Part shown: positions 9,775 to 20,831 of the stretch, in pieces
Numbering within the stretch: position 1 is the first letter of the stretch
Layout of the letters: the number at the start of each line of letters is the position of its first letter
Assembly: GCA_037447655.1 (NCBI GenBank)
Contig: JBBHKE010000190.1
Span: 621,559 to 685,558 of the forward strand
DNA: 64,000 nt
DNA from: Zygnema cylindricum
Lineage: Eukaryota; Streptophyta; Zygnematophyceae; Zygnematales; Zygnemataceae
Direction: 5' to 3'
The notes under the pieces: generated by a model
Database searches by the model: none
Told to the model about the DNA's origin: nothing
Seen by the model: only the letters and a program-made list of their open reading frames with translations
Program-made: the position numbers and the translations under genes

Positions 9775-10872
9775 CTATTTACGAGGAATCTCCTTCTCCT
9801 CCAAATTTTCGTCAAAGAGAAGCTTCCCGTTCTCCCCCTCATAAGACTTGTCCTCCTCAATCTCTCCTTTCACTCGTGTGACTACAAGTGCCTTCTTCTT
9901 CCCTCCAAAAAATCCACCTCCACGTTTTTCTTGGAGCCTGAGCTCCGAAAGCTTGATGCAATCAGCTATGAAGTGTCTCGGCTTTTTGCAAAAATAGCAA
10001 AGACCCTTTGGAGGCATGGGTTCTCCAGATTGATCCCCTTTGAAGCTGTTGTACGACTTTTTCGGATCCTTCCCCAACCGGTCCCTTCCGGCAGCTAGAG
10101 TTTGAACGCTCTTTCATCCTCTGCGGATCTTAATGGTGTTCTCTTGCACGAGTGTCATTCGGACCACGATGTTCCACTTCTAAGAACCATCATCCATTTC
10201 TTGCACTCTGTACACTATATTTTCATACTTCTTAGGCAACTTCATGATGAGGGTGTTAACTTTCATCTTCATTGTGCATGTCCATCTGGCACTTTCCACC
10301 TCCATGTACAAACAAGAGAGATCATTACAGTAGTCTAACATCTTCCCTCCTTTGTAAGAATAAACGACCGGTCCCTGAACCAACTAGAGCTCCTAAATGG
10401 TACCATCTCTATAAATATCCACTAAAGTCATCCACAACTCCTCAGCCTTGGAGATGTGAAGATGAGAGGTCGCCAAAGCTTGAGTGAGGTGCCTCAAAAT
10501 GAAATGCCTGGGATTCATGTTGGTGTACTCCCACATTTGAATATCATTTTCCCCAGTCTTCACAACCACCGCTCCGGGTGCAGTGGCGATAAAAGTGAGA
10601 GGTATCTCCTTTCTTTTCCCCTTTTCGGACACATTGCTGTCCCCATCATCTGTCTCCTCCGTTGGAGCAGATGCTCCTACAAAAAACCTCACTCCTCCAA
10701 ACCTTGGTGGGGTTCCTTGAGATTGACGTTTGACTTGTCCACTAACAATACACCATTATCGTTTTTCACACAATGCCCTTGTCATCATGGCTTCCCAGTA
10801 TATGAACCCAGATCCGTTGAATATGGGCACCCTAGAGGGTGGGCCCATAACCTGTTATTCTTTGTCCCCCAT
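9775..10872 (-). pseudogene. Cop-E gag
   Basis: Starts with ATG at 10870-10872 in the 5' LTR and, after a stop codon in the LTR part, continues QVMGPPSR through the primer-binding site. The pieces 10692-10393, 10383-10180 and 10077-9775 give NDIQMWEYTNMNPRHFILRH, LATSHLHISKAEELWMTL, YKGGKMLDYCNDLSCLYMEV and the zinc knuckle CYFCKKPRHFIADC, in which the usual Gly before His is Arg. A lysine-rich tail follows (FFGGKKKALVV). Several stops and frameshifts. Confidence 0.87.
10838..10852 (-). promoter_or_regulatory. Cop-E primer-binding site (half tRNA-iMet)
   Basis: GGTTATGGGCCCACC on the minus strand, directly after an LTR ending in CA (AATAACA). Exact complement of the initiator tRNA-Met anticodon arm. 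Confidence 0.87.
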
Positions 10873-11028
10873 TTGGACTGCAAAATTTAGGAAGCCTCTA
10901 GGTATTTTTTCACTAACCCACTTTTAACAAGAATAGGTGCTACCCAAGCACGCAAATAGACAATCTGACTGCACCCCTATGGAGTCTCGACCCCCCTGAG
11001 TCCACACCAAAAAAGAATCATTGAAAAC

Positions 11029-12196
11029 TAAAACTCTGTGTGCTCTATTGCCCACAGAAATCGCAGATCCAAAAGAAGCTAATCTAGATAGTGCCAACTC
11101 CAAGTTGATATACACCCAAATGACTGACCCTTTGACAATCAGAAACCCATTTAAGCTTCACCCGTGTGAAATAAGACTTTTTGTGTGCTCAGTTCCACCA
11201 CAGAATGCAAAGTTAGAATATGGTTGTTGGATAACATTCCCCACTTTGACTTTCATTTAGAAATGCAGCCACCTGGCAAGCAATTCCTCTGATCGACTAC
11301 CCCTCTATGTAGCCTAGACTCCCTTGAGTGCGCAGCAAAAAAAATCACTGATAATGGTCAAGTAAATTGTTAGTTATGGCTGCCGAAAGTTAGCTTTTTA
11401 TACAAGGTTCTCTCTCAAAGAGGCGACTACCTACCAGAAATATTCTAAGTCCTATTCCCTCTCTAAAACTCTATCTACTGACGTACGGCAACAATCAAAT
11501 TACTCTGTCGTACAGAAAAGTACAGGTGTCGCTGTACTTTTTGTACGACCATCGTACGACATGGCCAAAATGTTGACACATGTCATATCCGTATTTGTTC
11601 CCGTAATCTCAGGAGTTGCCGCAATCCAATATCATTGTGCCACGTGGTATCTTATGTGGTGATGACCGCAAACCGTCGAAATTCTCTTCCGCGATCTCGG
11701 CATCCTTCCCGGCCGTCCGATCGAAACTAGATTTCAATCGTAGCCGTCATAGGTACTTGCGTGGTATTTGTTTCGCTATCGAAACAAAACCCGCGATATT
11801 TGTTTTTTCTCCGTACTCTACATAATTGGATCTATGCATCCCGAATAAAGTTTCAGTTAAATGAATTAGTCTACGTGTAAGTCTATATATAATTATCTAA
11901 CCCTATTTCATTTGACACTAGTCTTAGACTAAATGGATAAAGCTAACATCTAGATTGACAAACGGCAGGTACCCGGATCGAATCCTGGGTCCGTCAAGAT
12001 CCTTTTTTTTTGAATCAAAACCTACCACTATCAACTCCGTCTCTCAAGAGAGCGTAGGCAGCTATGGCTCTAGCTCCTTTTCCAGCCTTTAGTGACTACA
12101 ACAAGTGTGGGGGCTTAGAGGAGGGAGTTAGAGGCAAACTGCCTCTGCTCTTTTTCCTATCCTTATAAAAACCTACAAAATACTCAAATATCAATA
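11029..12196 (-). mobile_element. Solo copia LTR with 5-bp TSD
   Basis: A 1,168-bp LTR flanked by the direct repeat AAAAC (11024-11028 and 12197-12201). The ends are TATTGATATT and GAGTTTTA, so both TG and CA have decayed to TA. It resembles the LTR at 13460-14554 (shared CTTTTGGATCTGC, TTCTGTGGTGGAACTGAGC) and the fragment at 46018-46137. The U5 end still shows the gag start pattern (ATAGAGCACACAGAGTTT). Solo LTRs arise by recombination between the two LTRs of an element. Confidence 0.9.
11925..12011 (+). other. tRNA-like module in solo LTR
   Basis: A-box-like TAGACTAAATGGATAAAGC (from 11925), B box GGATCGAATCC (11975-11985) within a near-complete T-arm, and a nine-T run at 12003-12011. Antisense to the LTR. 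This copy has the best Pol III terminator of the set. Confidence 0.68.
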
Positions 12197-12740
12197 AAAA
12201 CGCCCAACCAGGCGATTAATTATCAAGTGGCAAAGATGCCAATATTTATACAAGCTTGTTGGGAGTGAGGCGGCTACCTCCTCAATCCTCTAAGTCCTAA
12301 ACCCCTCTCACAACCCCCTCATCTACTGATGTACGAACTAATCAGAAGACTGTACAGTATAGAAAGGTACTAGGGTCGATGCACTTTCTGTACATTTTGT
12401 GTACTAGAAGGCCATGGAGTGGACGTCTATCTCCTCCAAACTTGTCCTCACGCTCCCCAAGATTCTCGCTTCCCAATGATATCTTGCCACTTTTCAACAT
12501 GTCATATCAAGTCGGAAAACCGCCAAGACGACCATTTCAAGATCTCGACGATGATGAAGGCCGTTGGATCCAAACCGGCTTTTAATGCTAGCCGTTCAAA
12601 ATAACAAATGTCCGGTATATTTGTTTCGTGCGTACTAAAACTCAACTAGTTTCTATGTCCTCAATTTTTTATTCCGTTAATTAAATTAATGATCTAGCTA
12701 ATATTTAAATAGCTATCAAACTCTATGTATCCTAAAGGAC

Positions 12741-12820
12741 TACTATGACAGACCGGTAAGAGCTGACGGCTACGCCTCTTGCCGGTTGGAGGTTCGAGTC
12801 CTGCCAAAATCAACCTTTTT
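12741..12820 (+). other. tRNA-like module in Cop-E 5' LTR
   Basis: A-box region TATGACAGACCGGTAAGAGC (from 12743), B box GGTTCGAGTCC (12791-12801), which matches the GGTTCGANTCC consensus, and TTTTT at 12816-12820. Antisense to Cop-E; the partner copy is at 6239-6319. Confidence 0.7.
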
Positions 12821-13025
12821 GTTGAGAGTGACTTAGGTCACTCTTTAGTCCTGCCTATGGAGCTGAGGCAACCATGGCTCCACCGCCCTCTCTCTCCTTC
12901 AGTGACTACAAAAAGTATGGGGGCTAGATAGAGAAGGTGGAGGCAGGTTACCTATGCATTTTCTTTTAACTGTTCTAATCAATTAAGACCTTGAAAACAT
13001 CTCTCCTAAATCTAGTGATTTCAAC

Positions 13026-13264
13026 TGTTTCGACTGTGTGAACGTACAATTTGTGTACGATTTTTCAGATTTTGTACATGTACCTATATTAGTATAAGCA
13101 TGTTTGCGACCGACATTTATTTTTTTCAAAGGCCCAAATTATAATTATTAAACAATTACAATGTATGATTTTTTTCAAAATTTTCAAATTCTTAATTAGC
13201 GTAAACCACAGTAATTATTCATATACGCTAAACAACTTCTACGCCAATAACGATTGGCGGTGTA
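13026..13264. repeat. Dispersed repeat, also at 35619-35837
   Basis: About 200 bp (GTGTACGATTTTTCAGATTT, CATGTTTGCGACCGACATTT, TTAGCGTAAACCACAGTAAT) recurs almost unchanged near 35640-35815, 22 kb away. Its right end (ACGCCAAT AACG ATTGGCGGT) is a short palindrome ending in GTGTA, like the ends of the TA-type MITEs further on. The family is not identified. The left end is cut at the Cop-E LTR. Confidence 0.7.
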
Positions 13265-13272
13265 GTTAAAGC

Positions 13273-14554
13273 TGTTGAAATTTATGTATTTTCTAGGTCT
13301 GTATTGGAAAAATAAATAGAGTGTTGAAAAAGGTAATTAATAGTTCACTTCTATATCTTAGTTAGAATGTAAAAAGAGGGAAAGAGAGGAACAAAGAACA
13401 AAAAAAAAAAAAGTGTTTAGTGGGAGTTGAAAAGAAAGTAGACTAGAAAATAAGGGGAGTGTTGAAATTTATGTATTTTCCAGGTCTGTATTGGAAAAAT
13501 AAATAGAGTGTTGAAAAAGGTAATTAATAGTTCAATTCTATATTTTAGTTAGAATGTTAAGAGAGAGAAATAGAGGACCAAAGGCAGGCCATGGCTGCTA
13601 CGTCATTTAGAAAGAGGCAGAATGAATTAGAAGGTATTTTACTAGATTTAGCAAAATAATGCCTCTGGCCGGATTTGAACCAAGGTCTGCAGAAAACTAA
13701 TAAACCCACGCCTTATCCATTAAGGCACTAACGAAACGATACACATAATATGTTTCACGCATATATATTAATTTATTCAAAGGACTAATTCGCAGCAGAC
13801 TAACAAAAACGCGCATTAATGAATTCATGCATGGAAGCGAATCGAAACCGTATAAATACAACTGATCGGACGGCCACCATAACAGCCGCCACCCACAATA
13901 AGCTATCAGCGGCCTTTGGGGATAGCGTCACGCGGTGCCACGTGGCGCCACATTATTTGACACCGGAGAAGATGGGAGGAGGAACCATGGCTCCCAATTT
14001 GGCAGATGTCACCTTGTAGACCATGTCGTACAATGGCTGTACAATAAGTACATCGCCTATCGTACCTTCTTGTACTATATAGTGTTCCTATTGGATTAGG
14101 GTTTAGTACTAGATAGTCATGAGTAGGCAGACTAAGACTTAGTGATGTTTCGGTACCTCTCTCGAAGAGAGCTTGTAACTATAAAGGTCATCTTTGACCA
14201 GCCATAACTTAATGCTCGGGTGAGCAAATTCAGTGACTCTTTTTGCTGCGGACTCAAGGGAGTCCAAGCTACACAGGGATGTAGTCGGTCAGAGTCTTTG
14301 ATTTCCAGGGTGGCACTTATTCAGTGGGAAAGTCAAAGAGGGGAATATTGTCCAAAACATATATTCAAGCTTTCCATTCTGTGGTGGAACTGAGCACGCA
14401 GAAGGTCTTCTCTTCACAGGGGTGAAGGTGTATTGGGGTTATAATTGTCAAGGGATCATTCATTTGGGTTTATATCAACTTGGAGTCGGCACTATCTAGA
14501 TTAGCTTCTTTTGGATCTGCAAATTTTGTGGGCAATGGAGCCCATAAAATTTCA
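13273..14554 (+). mobile_element. Collapsed copia element with TSD AAAGC
   Basis: Holds the first ~150 bp of a 5' LTR (from TGTTGAAATT at 13273), then only the end of an internal region (GTAGACTAGAAAATAAGGGGAG, up to 13459), then a full 3' LTR (13460-14554, TG...CA). The flanks AAAGC (13268-13272 and 14555-14559) are a 5-bp target duplication, so the outer ends belong to one insertion whose middle was lost. The LTR resembles the solo LTR at 11029-12196. Confidence 0.88.
13653..13730 (-). other. tRNA-like module in collapsed element's LTR
   Basis: Minus strand: A box TGCCTTAATGGATAAGGC (ending near 13710), B box GGTTCAAATCC (13681-13671), and TTTT at 13656-13653. The D-arm is close to plant tRNA-Arg (GGATAAGGC). 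Antisense to the LTR. Confidence 0.68.
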
Positions 14555-14697
14555 AAAGCGTTCTTTTCACTAGTATTACGTATGTAAACATGACGTCGAC
14601 TAACACTTCTAACCACATTGCGTACGCTCAAACGTACATGAATATTAATAAATGTGCACTCGAACGTACATTATTTAATAGAGTATATAAAATACAG

Positions 14698-14936
14698 TCA
14701 GGACACTTCATAGCAGATTGTGTCAAGCTGTCGGAGCTGAGGCTCCAACAAACCGTGGAGGGGGTTCTTTCGGAGGGAAGAAAAAGGCACTTGTGGTCAC
14801 AAAAGTGAGAGGAGAGACCGCGGACGAGTCCTTTGAGGAGGAGGATGGGGAGCTTCTTCTTGACAAGAGTGTGCAAGAGAAGGAGATCCCTCGCAAACGT
14901 AAGTGTGCTCTCGGAGCAATTAGAGAAGCTCCATAG
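14698..14936 (+). pseudogene. Cop-G gag C-terminus
   Basis: Only the second half of the zinc knuckle (SGHFIADCVKLSELRL) and the lysine-rich tail (FGGKKKALVVTKVRGE) remain, split over two frames. It is a close match to Cop-E gag (10077-9775). The junction at 14698 is a deletion or truncation point. Confidence 0.8.
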
Positions 14937-14942
14937 GAAGGA

Positions 14943-16177
14943 TGGATTATCGACTCAAGTGCATCCATGCATATGTGTCGTGATAATCACCTCTTTACTA
15001 AGCTAAGAAAAATCCATACTGTAGATATAAAGTATGAAGATGGGAGAGTGGTTACAACAGATCTAGTGGGGTCGGTAGATCTGAAAGTCTTAGTGGAGGG
15101 AAAGACTTATATACTCACCTTCTCAGATGTACTCTACATTCCTCAGCTAAAGAAATATCTTGTCTCTATGTCTGTGTTAGGTGACAAAGAGTTTGATACC
15201 TACACTAGAAAGGGAGTCTTTACAGCTAAGTATGGGGATGAAGTCTACTTCACGGCAGATAAGGGTAGCCATTGAATGTTTATGCTTAACCTGAGTAATG
15301 AAAAAGAAATACTTAATATGATGGTGTACCAAAGTTGATGATTTGGCATAAGCTGTTGGGGCATGTGCATTTTAATACGTTGAGGGAAATAAAGAAGCTT
15401 GGTGTAGTAGAAGGCATTCAATTTGGGGATAATGAAATGGTGGATAACTGTAGTAGATGCGCCCAAGGTAAGGCTCACAGACTTCCCTTTCCCAAAGCCG
15501 CCACATATAGGGGTGAGAAAGTACTAGATCTAGTGCACAGAGATATCCGCGGACCAACAAAGGAACCTTCGGCTGGAGAAAATAGGTTTATGTTGACAAT
15601 AACCGATGACTGGTCTTGATACTCTAGAGTCTACTTCCTAAAAACAAAGTCTAAAACACCAACTTACTTCAAAGAATATAAAGCCTAGAGTGAGAAGTTG
15701 CATGGAACTCCCAGTAAGAGAATAAGGAGTAATAAAGGGGGGGAATATACCTCTAATCAGTTTGAGGAATACTTGAGAGATGAGGGAGTTCAACACCAGA
15801 AAATTGTACCATATAACCCGGAACAAAATGGGGTAGCTGAGAGGTTGAACGAAACACTAGGAGATAGTGCATGCTGTATGTTGGCCGACAAGAAAATACA
15901 AAAGAGATTTTGGGTAGAAGCCATGAACTGTGCCTACTACATTAAGAATATAGTCCTAACCTTAGTAGTAAAGGGAATGACACCTTATGAGAGATGGGTT
16001 GGAAGGAAACCACATATCTCTCACCTTAAAGTATTTGGAAGCCAAGTTTACAATCTTGACACGGATAGGAAAAACTGGAAACTAGATGCTAACGGAAAAC
16101 CTGGATACTTTGTAAGATATAATGAGGATGTCAAGGGATATAGAGTCTATGACTTAACAAAGAGAGATATCATTTAA
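14943..16177 (+). pseudogene. Cop-G protease and integrase
   Basis: The protease has WIIDSSASMHMC (Gly of DSGA replaced by Ser), VDLKVLVEGKTYI and DVLYIPQLKKYLVS. The pre-integrase region has MIWHKLLGHVHF and CSRCAQGKAHRLPFPK. The integrase core has HRDIRGP, ITDDWS then a stop, and RSNKGGEYTSNQF, where the second Asp of relatives (SDNGGEY) is Asn. Next come PEQNGVAERLNETL with the third Glu kept, and RFWVEAMNCAYYIKN, SHLKVFGSQVYNL and KGYRVYDL. Stops near 15275, 15619, 15688 and 16176 and the altered residues make it inactive. Confidence 0.88.
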
Positions 16178-16195
16178 GTCAAGCATTTAGTTATC

Positions 16196-17500
16196 ATGGA
16201 TAAAGGGAAGTCATTTGACCCCTTTAAATATACCAAGAAGATAAGATTCAGATTTGAGTCCGAAGGTGAGGAGGACTCGATCTTTCTCAAAAGGGATATA
16301 AGTGAAACAAGGATTGCAGATTCAACGGAGATCCAAGATACAAGAGATCCAACAGAAACCGCACATATTTCTATGGACTTCGAAGAGACAAAAGAGGAGG
16401 AACCGGAACCAGCTTCCATGCATAGGGAAGCCGATGAGATAGTAAAGAGATATCTAAGACTCCTCTCCATCCTAGCTTCAGATTTTGAGGGCGCGAGAAG
16501 GAGCAGCAAAATGATATAAGAAAAACAGGCCGCTCACAAGGTAGCTAAGCTATCTCGCCCAGATAAGCCTCAGTCATACTCGGAGGCAGTGATCAGGCCG
16601 GAGAAAGACAGATGGATTAGAGCCATAAATGAAGAGATGGCCTCCATCATATCAGCAAATACTTGGGAACTAGCAGGATGTCCTCCGGACAGAAAAACCA
16701 TTTGGGTATAAATGGGTGTTTAAACTAAAATTGAACCTAGATAATACCATTGAGAGATACAAGGCTCGACTAGTAGCAAATGGGTTCATCTAAAAAGAGG
16801 GGATTGACTATGAAGAGACTTTTGCTCAACTTGTTCGGCTCCCATCAGTAAGGATTCTCCTCAGTTTGGCAGTAGCAGAAGACATAGAAATACACCAGAT
16901 GGATATTAAGAATGCCTATAAACTTTTATGCGGCAACCAGAGAGGTTTGTGGAGGTAGGAGAAGACAGCAAAGTGTGCAGACTCATAAAGTCTTTATATG
17001 GACAGAAAGCAGGCTCCCCAACAGTGGAATAGGAAAGTAGATGAGTTTCTCACTAGTTTGGGATATATTCGGATCAGCTATGACCATTCTATCTATATGT
17101 TTGAAGATGAGAATGGTGTCATTTTTATTGCCATTTATGTGGATGATCTGCTTGTGTTAAGTAAGCTTTTGGAAAAGATGAATAAGTTAAAGAAAGATCC
17201 TAGAAGTAGAATTGACATGAAGGATTTGGGGGAGGCAAGATATATTTTGGGAATCCAAACAGAGAGAGATAGGGGGGAAAGTATTATCAAACTTACTTAG
17301 AAAGAAGCAATAGGTGATATGCTTAAAAAATTCCAGATAGAAAATGGAAACAGTTGTACCACTCCCATCGACTTGAAAAAAGTAAGTGAAAGGAGTGTAG
17401 AAGGAGGAATGATAATCTTATATGATTAGATGAATCTAGAGGAGAGAGAGTTTATGAAGACAGGTCGTAGGAAGTTTGGTCTAGTTTATGCACTGTACAA
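16196..17500 (+). pseudogene. Cop-G linker and reverse transcriptase
   Basis: An acidic linker (16196-16519) leads to RT. The first half is readable as RWIRAINEEMASIISANTWEL, then shatters by frameshift around 16700-16990. The second half (16998-17300) is clean: QAPQQWNRKVDEFLTSLGYI, GVIFIAIYVDDLLVLS with intact YVDD, and MKDLGEARYILGIQTERDRG. Near 17460-17520 the usual YRQVVGSLIYFMNCTRP region is scrambled. Confidence 0.88.
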
Positions 17501-17551
17501 GGCCGGACATAGCGAGACCAGCGAAGTCTTAACGATCCTAAAAAGAGAGAT

Positions 17552-18109
17552 TTGGAGGCAACCAAGAGAGTCATGCAATATCTGGTAGGAACCACAGAGT
17601 TATGGTTGCATTTGGGAGGGGAGCACACTGATATCACTACTTGGAGTGAAGCCAATTATAAGGATGCACCAATGAGAAGATGGACTTCTATGTATGTGTT
17701 GTATGTGGGGGAAGGTGTTTGTCGTTCGAGCACCAAGCAAAAAAAGGTGGTTGCGCAGTCTACCATGGAGGCAGAGTACATGTCCTCTTGTTCTGTTGTG
17801 AAAAAGTTGATGTGGGTCGAGTCCTTGTTGCAAGAATTAAGGTATATGAAGGAGGGAGTGTATGAAGTATTTTGTGATAATCAAGCTGCCATTGCAATTG
17901 CACCTAATCCAAAACATCATTTCAAGGCTAAGCGTATCTACATAAGATTGAGTTTTGTGAGAGAAAAAGTTGAAGATAAGATTGTGAATCTTGTATATAG
18001 ATCGGATGAGGAAATGGTGGCTGATATGATGACAAAGCCAGTGCCTTCTCCCAAGTTAAAATATTGCAGAGAAAAATGTGGACTAAAACTGAAGTTAAAG
18101 TTAGACTAG
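17552..18109 (+). pseudogene. Cop-G RNase H
   Basis: A clean 185-residue frame: RVMQYLVGTTELWLHLGGEH, WSEANYKDAPMRRWTS (the usual SDASY is SEANY, so a catalytic Asp is changed), KKVVAQSTMEAEYMSSCSVV, LMWVESLLQELRYM, EVFCDNQAAIAIAPNPKHHF, RIYIRLSFVREK and MVADMMTKPVPSPKLKYC. It ends at the polypurine tract just before 18123. The upstream part of the domain (CTRPNIAAAVGVLSR in relatives) is degraded. Confidence 0.85.
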
Positions 18110-18122
18110 AAAATAAAAGGAG

Positions 18123-19117
18123 TGTTGAAATTACTAGATTTATAGGGTATTTTCTCGGTCTAAATATATCAGTAAAATAGGAAAAAGAAAAGGGCGGATA
18201 GCCTGCCTCCACCTCCTCTCTCTAGCCAAAATACTTGTTGTAGTCACTGAAGGATAGAGAGGGTGGTTGAGCCATGGCTATCTGAAGTTTAACAAGCAGA
18301 TTAAAGACTGACTTATGTCACTCTCAAGAAAAGGTTAAGTCCGGCAAGAATCGAACCGGTCTGTCATTAAAATCCTTTACAAAACATGAGGTGTGATGTT
18401 TATTTAAATGTTGTTTCGAGGATCTAACCCGATTAATTAAATTACGGATAGAGTACATAGAGATTCCTTATAATACGGTACGGTACGTCATACACGAAAC
18501 AAATAAATAGGACATTTGTTTCAACGGCTGATACTGAATACCGGTTTGGATCCGACGGCGCATATCATCGCCGAGATTTCGGAATTGCCGCATTCGCGAT
18601 TTTTAGGGGTGACGTGACCTGACGCCACGTGTTGAGATTATATTGAAGAGTAGGAATCCCGAGGAGCATGAGGACAAGTGAGACAAAGACATGCGTCCAT
18701 CCAATGGCATTGCCGTACAAAGGCCGTACAAAAAGAACATAGGTCGTAGTACCTTTCTGTACTCTACATTCGTGTGATTTGTTAGTACGTCAGTAGATAA
18801 GGGTTGTGAGAGGGGTTTAGGACTTAGAGAATTTGGTAGGATGGGACCTCTCTCCATTATAGAGTTTTGTATAAACTTGGCATCTTTGCCTCTTCATAAC
18901 TTATCGGCTGGTTGACCATTTTTATTGATTCTTTTTGCTACGGACTCAACGAAGTCCAAATAGCACAAGGGTACAGTCAGACTATTAATTTGTCTGCTCG
19001 TGCATTAGTGTTTTTGGTTGAAAGTGGGTTCTAGTGGTTTTGGATGAAAGTGGGTCAGTTAAAAACTCTCTAGAGGCTTCCTAAATTTTGTAGGCCAATG
19101 GAGGACACAGAATTGCA
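18123..19117 (+). repeat. Cop-G 3' LTR
   Basis: Starts TGTTGAAATTAC after the polypurine tract AAAATAAAAGGAG and ends GAATTGCA. The last 25 bases contain ATGGAGGACACAGAATTGCA, the gag start of this LTR type. It is of the same type as 5526-6524. The right flank AAGCT has no readable partner because the left end of Cop-G is gone. Confidence 0.85.
18329..18360 (-). other. Deleted tRNA-like module in Cop-G LTR
   Basis: Minus strand GACAGACCGG is joined directly to TTCGATTCTTGCCGG, then TTTT. Compared with 12741-12820 the stretch between the A box and B box is missing, so the two box ends are fused. B-box-like sequence and T-run remain. Confidence 0.55.
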
Positions 19118-19355
19118 AAGCTCACTAGCGATGATGGCATCATCATTCACAATAGGCTCCAACGACCACATGATCAACAAAGGCGCTTCAGAATAGATGT
19201 GTTACAGGCGCGAATGGTTCACAAAATTTAGGGAAACAACCCCATCTCCAATTTTCATGGGAGAGAATCACTCCACCCTCGCAACAAGAACATGAGACAT
19301 TGAGATAGGGGCGTTAGTGGATAGAAAACTGACATTTCACACAATTTGAAATGTT

Positions 19356-20831
19356 TTGTATGTCCTTTATTTCAAGAGAAACCTCTACTCTATGCTTCAA
19401 GCCGAGCATAATGGTATCATGCCTGTATGGCAGAAAGAAGGAAAGATCAAGCCAATGATAGAAAGACTTACCATCGCAGAAGGAGAACGAATGGCAGATC
19501 GCACGTACCGTCTCAAGTGCAATCCAAAAATGAAATCCCTGGCCCTCGCCGTGAGGTCAACTCTCCACATAACAGACTCATCACCTGCTGCAAATATAAA
19601 GGACACGAAAGTTAGCACTAATGAAAAGGTGGTTACTGAAACTAAGGTTCAAAACTTATCAAACTAATTTCTATGTCATAGCAGATTTGGTCACTTACAC
19701 ACAAAGGGGATGAAGAAAATGGTCAAAGGAAACATGGCTCATGGGATAGGACTCACGTCCGTGAAAGACACACCTGATCCATATCACGGTTGCGGGATGG
19801 GAAAGGCCCATCGATTGCCCTTTCCACAAGCAAGTGCACAAAGAGCTAGCAAACCACTCGAGGTTGTGCACTATGACGTTTGGGGACCCGCAAAAGTCCC
19901 ATCCTGCAGTGGCAAAAAGTACATGGTTGTATTCATTGATGACTTCCCCAGGATGACACACATTTTCTTGCTGACTCACAAAAGCAATGTTTTCCCTTAC
20001 TTTAAAGCATATAAGGCAGCAGTCGAGAAGAAACATGGCATGTCAATCACTTGTTTGCAAAGTGATAGGGGTGGAGAGTACCTTTCAAATGAATTTAAGG
20101 ATTTCCACACAGCTGAGGGAATCGAACACAACCTGACAGCACCAGTGACACTCGAACAGAACGGCGTGGCAAAGAGGATGAATCGAACGCTTCTTGAGAT
20201 GACGAGAAGCATGATGGTGGTTCACAATACCAAACAGCAATATTCAGAGGAAGCCATTAATACTGCCGTGTACCTGCGAAACAGATGTCCCACCCGTGCA
20301 TTAGAAAACTCCACACCGTTTGAGCAGTCAAATGGGTTCAGACTCAACCTATCCCACTGGAAAGTTTTTGGGAGCAGGGCCTACGTCTTTAACCACAACA
20401 ACAAAGGAGGAAAATTGGGACCAAAGGCAATTGAAGGGACAATCTTGGGGTATGACGAGCACAGCAAAGCATACATGCTCCTAAACAACAACACAAATAT
20501 TATTATAATCAGCAGAGATGTAAGATTCAATGAGAAACCACAGTTCACCAATAGTGGGAGTGAACAAAGAGGTGCAACATTTACCTTTGATAACCAGGTG
20601 AAGCCACCATCTCCTAAACCATCAAACATTCCACCACATGACATTGATTCAAAGGAGGACACAGATCACACTCCCCCAGAACCAAGGACCCTTGAACAGG
20701 TGCAAGCGCAAACAGAGGAGTTAGAGTCCGAGACCGCCGAAAACGTCGAGGAGATCATCGCATCAGAGAAACTAAAAAAGCAGCCGAAACAATGTTGGAA
20801 AAGAAAAAAGACTCAACAAAACCAACACTAA
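19356..20831 (+). pseudogene. Cop-H pre-integrase and integrase
   Basis: The frame 19356-19667 carries the tail of the protease/pre-integrase region (YFKRNLYSMLQAEHNG, RTYRLKC). After stops, 19710-20831 gives CGMGKAHRLPFPQAS, VHYDVWGPAKVPS, FIDDFPRMTHIFLL, LQSDRGGEYLSNEF, TLEQNGVAKRMNRTL (third catalytic Glu replaced by Lys), AVYLRNRCPTRAL, SHWKVFGSRAYVF, GTILGYDEHSKAYMLL and an acidic, proline-rich linker. DNA-binding and strand-transfer functions would be lost. Confidence 0.88.

Larger units (their letters stand above)
5526..13025 (-). mobile_element. Cop-E: near full-length Ty1/copia, inactivated
   Basis: Has two LTRs (5526-6524 and 10853-13025, the latter enlarged by a nested solo LTR), a half-tRNA primer-binding site, gag, protease, integrase, RT, RNase H and a polypurine tract in copia order. 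Every domain carries stops or frameshifts. No target-site duplication can be read, because the left LTR continues into Cop-D'. Confidence 0.87.
10853..13025 (-). repeat. Cop-E 5' LTR, split by a nested solo LTR
   Basis: The inner piece (10853-11028) and outer piece (about 12197-13025) together match the ~1-kb LTR at 5526-6524. The uninterrupted copy reads across the junction (CACTGAAAATGCTCAACC, 5692-5709). The outer end is GTTGAAATCAC next to 13025. Confidence 0.85.
14698..19117 (+). mobile_element. Cop-G: 5'-truncated Ty1/copia
   Basis: Starts abruptly inside the gag zinc knuckle. The 5' LTR, primer-binding site and most of gag are missing. It continues through protease, integrase, RT and RNase H to a polypurine tract and a 3' LTR (18123-19117). 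The ~140 bp between the collapsed element (TSD ending 14559) and 14698 show no copia similarity; a TATATAAAA motif lies at 14683-14693. Confidence 0.85.

Noticed and set aside
14683-14693. TATATAAAA as a promoter for truncated Cop-G
   Set aside because: A single AT-rich motif at a deletion junction. No other support.
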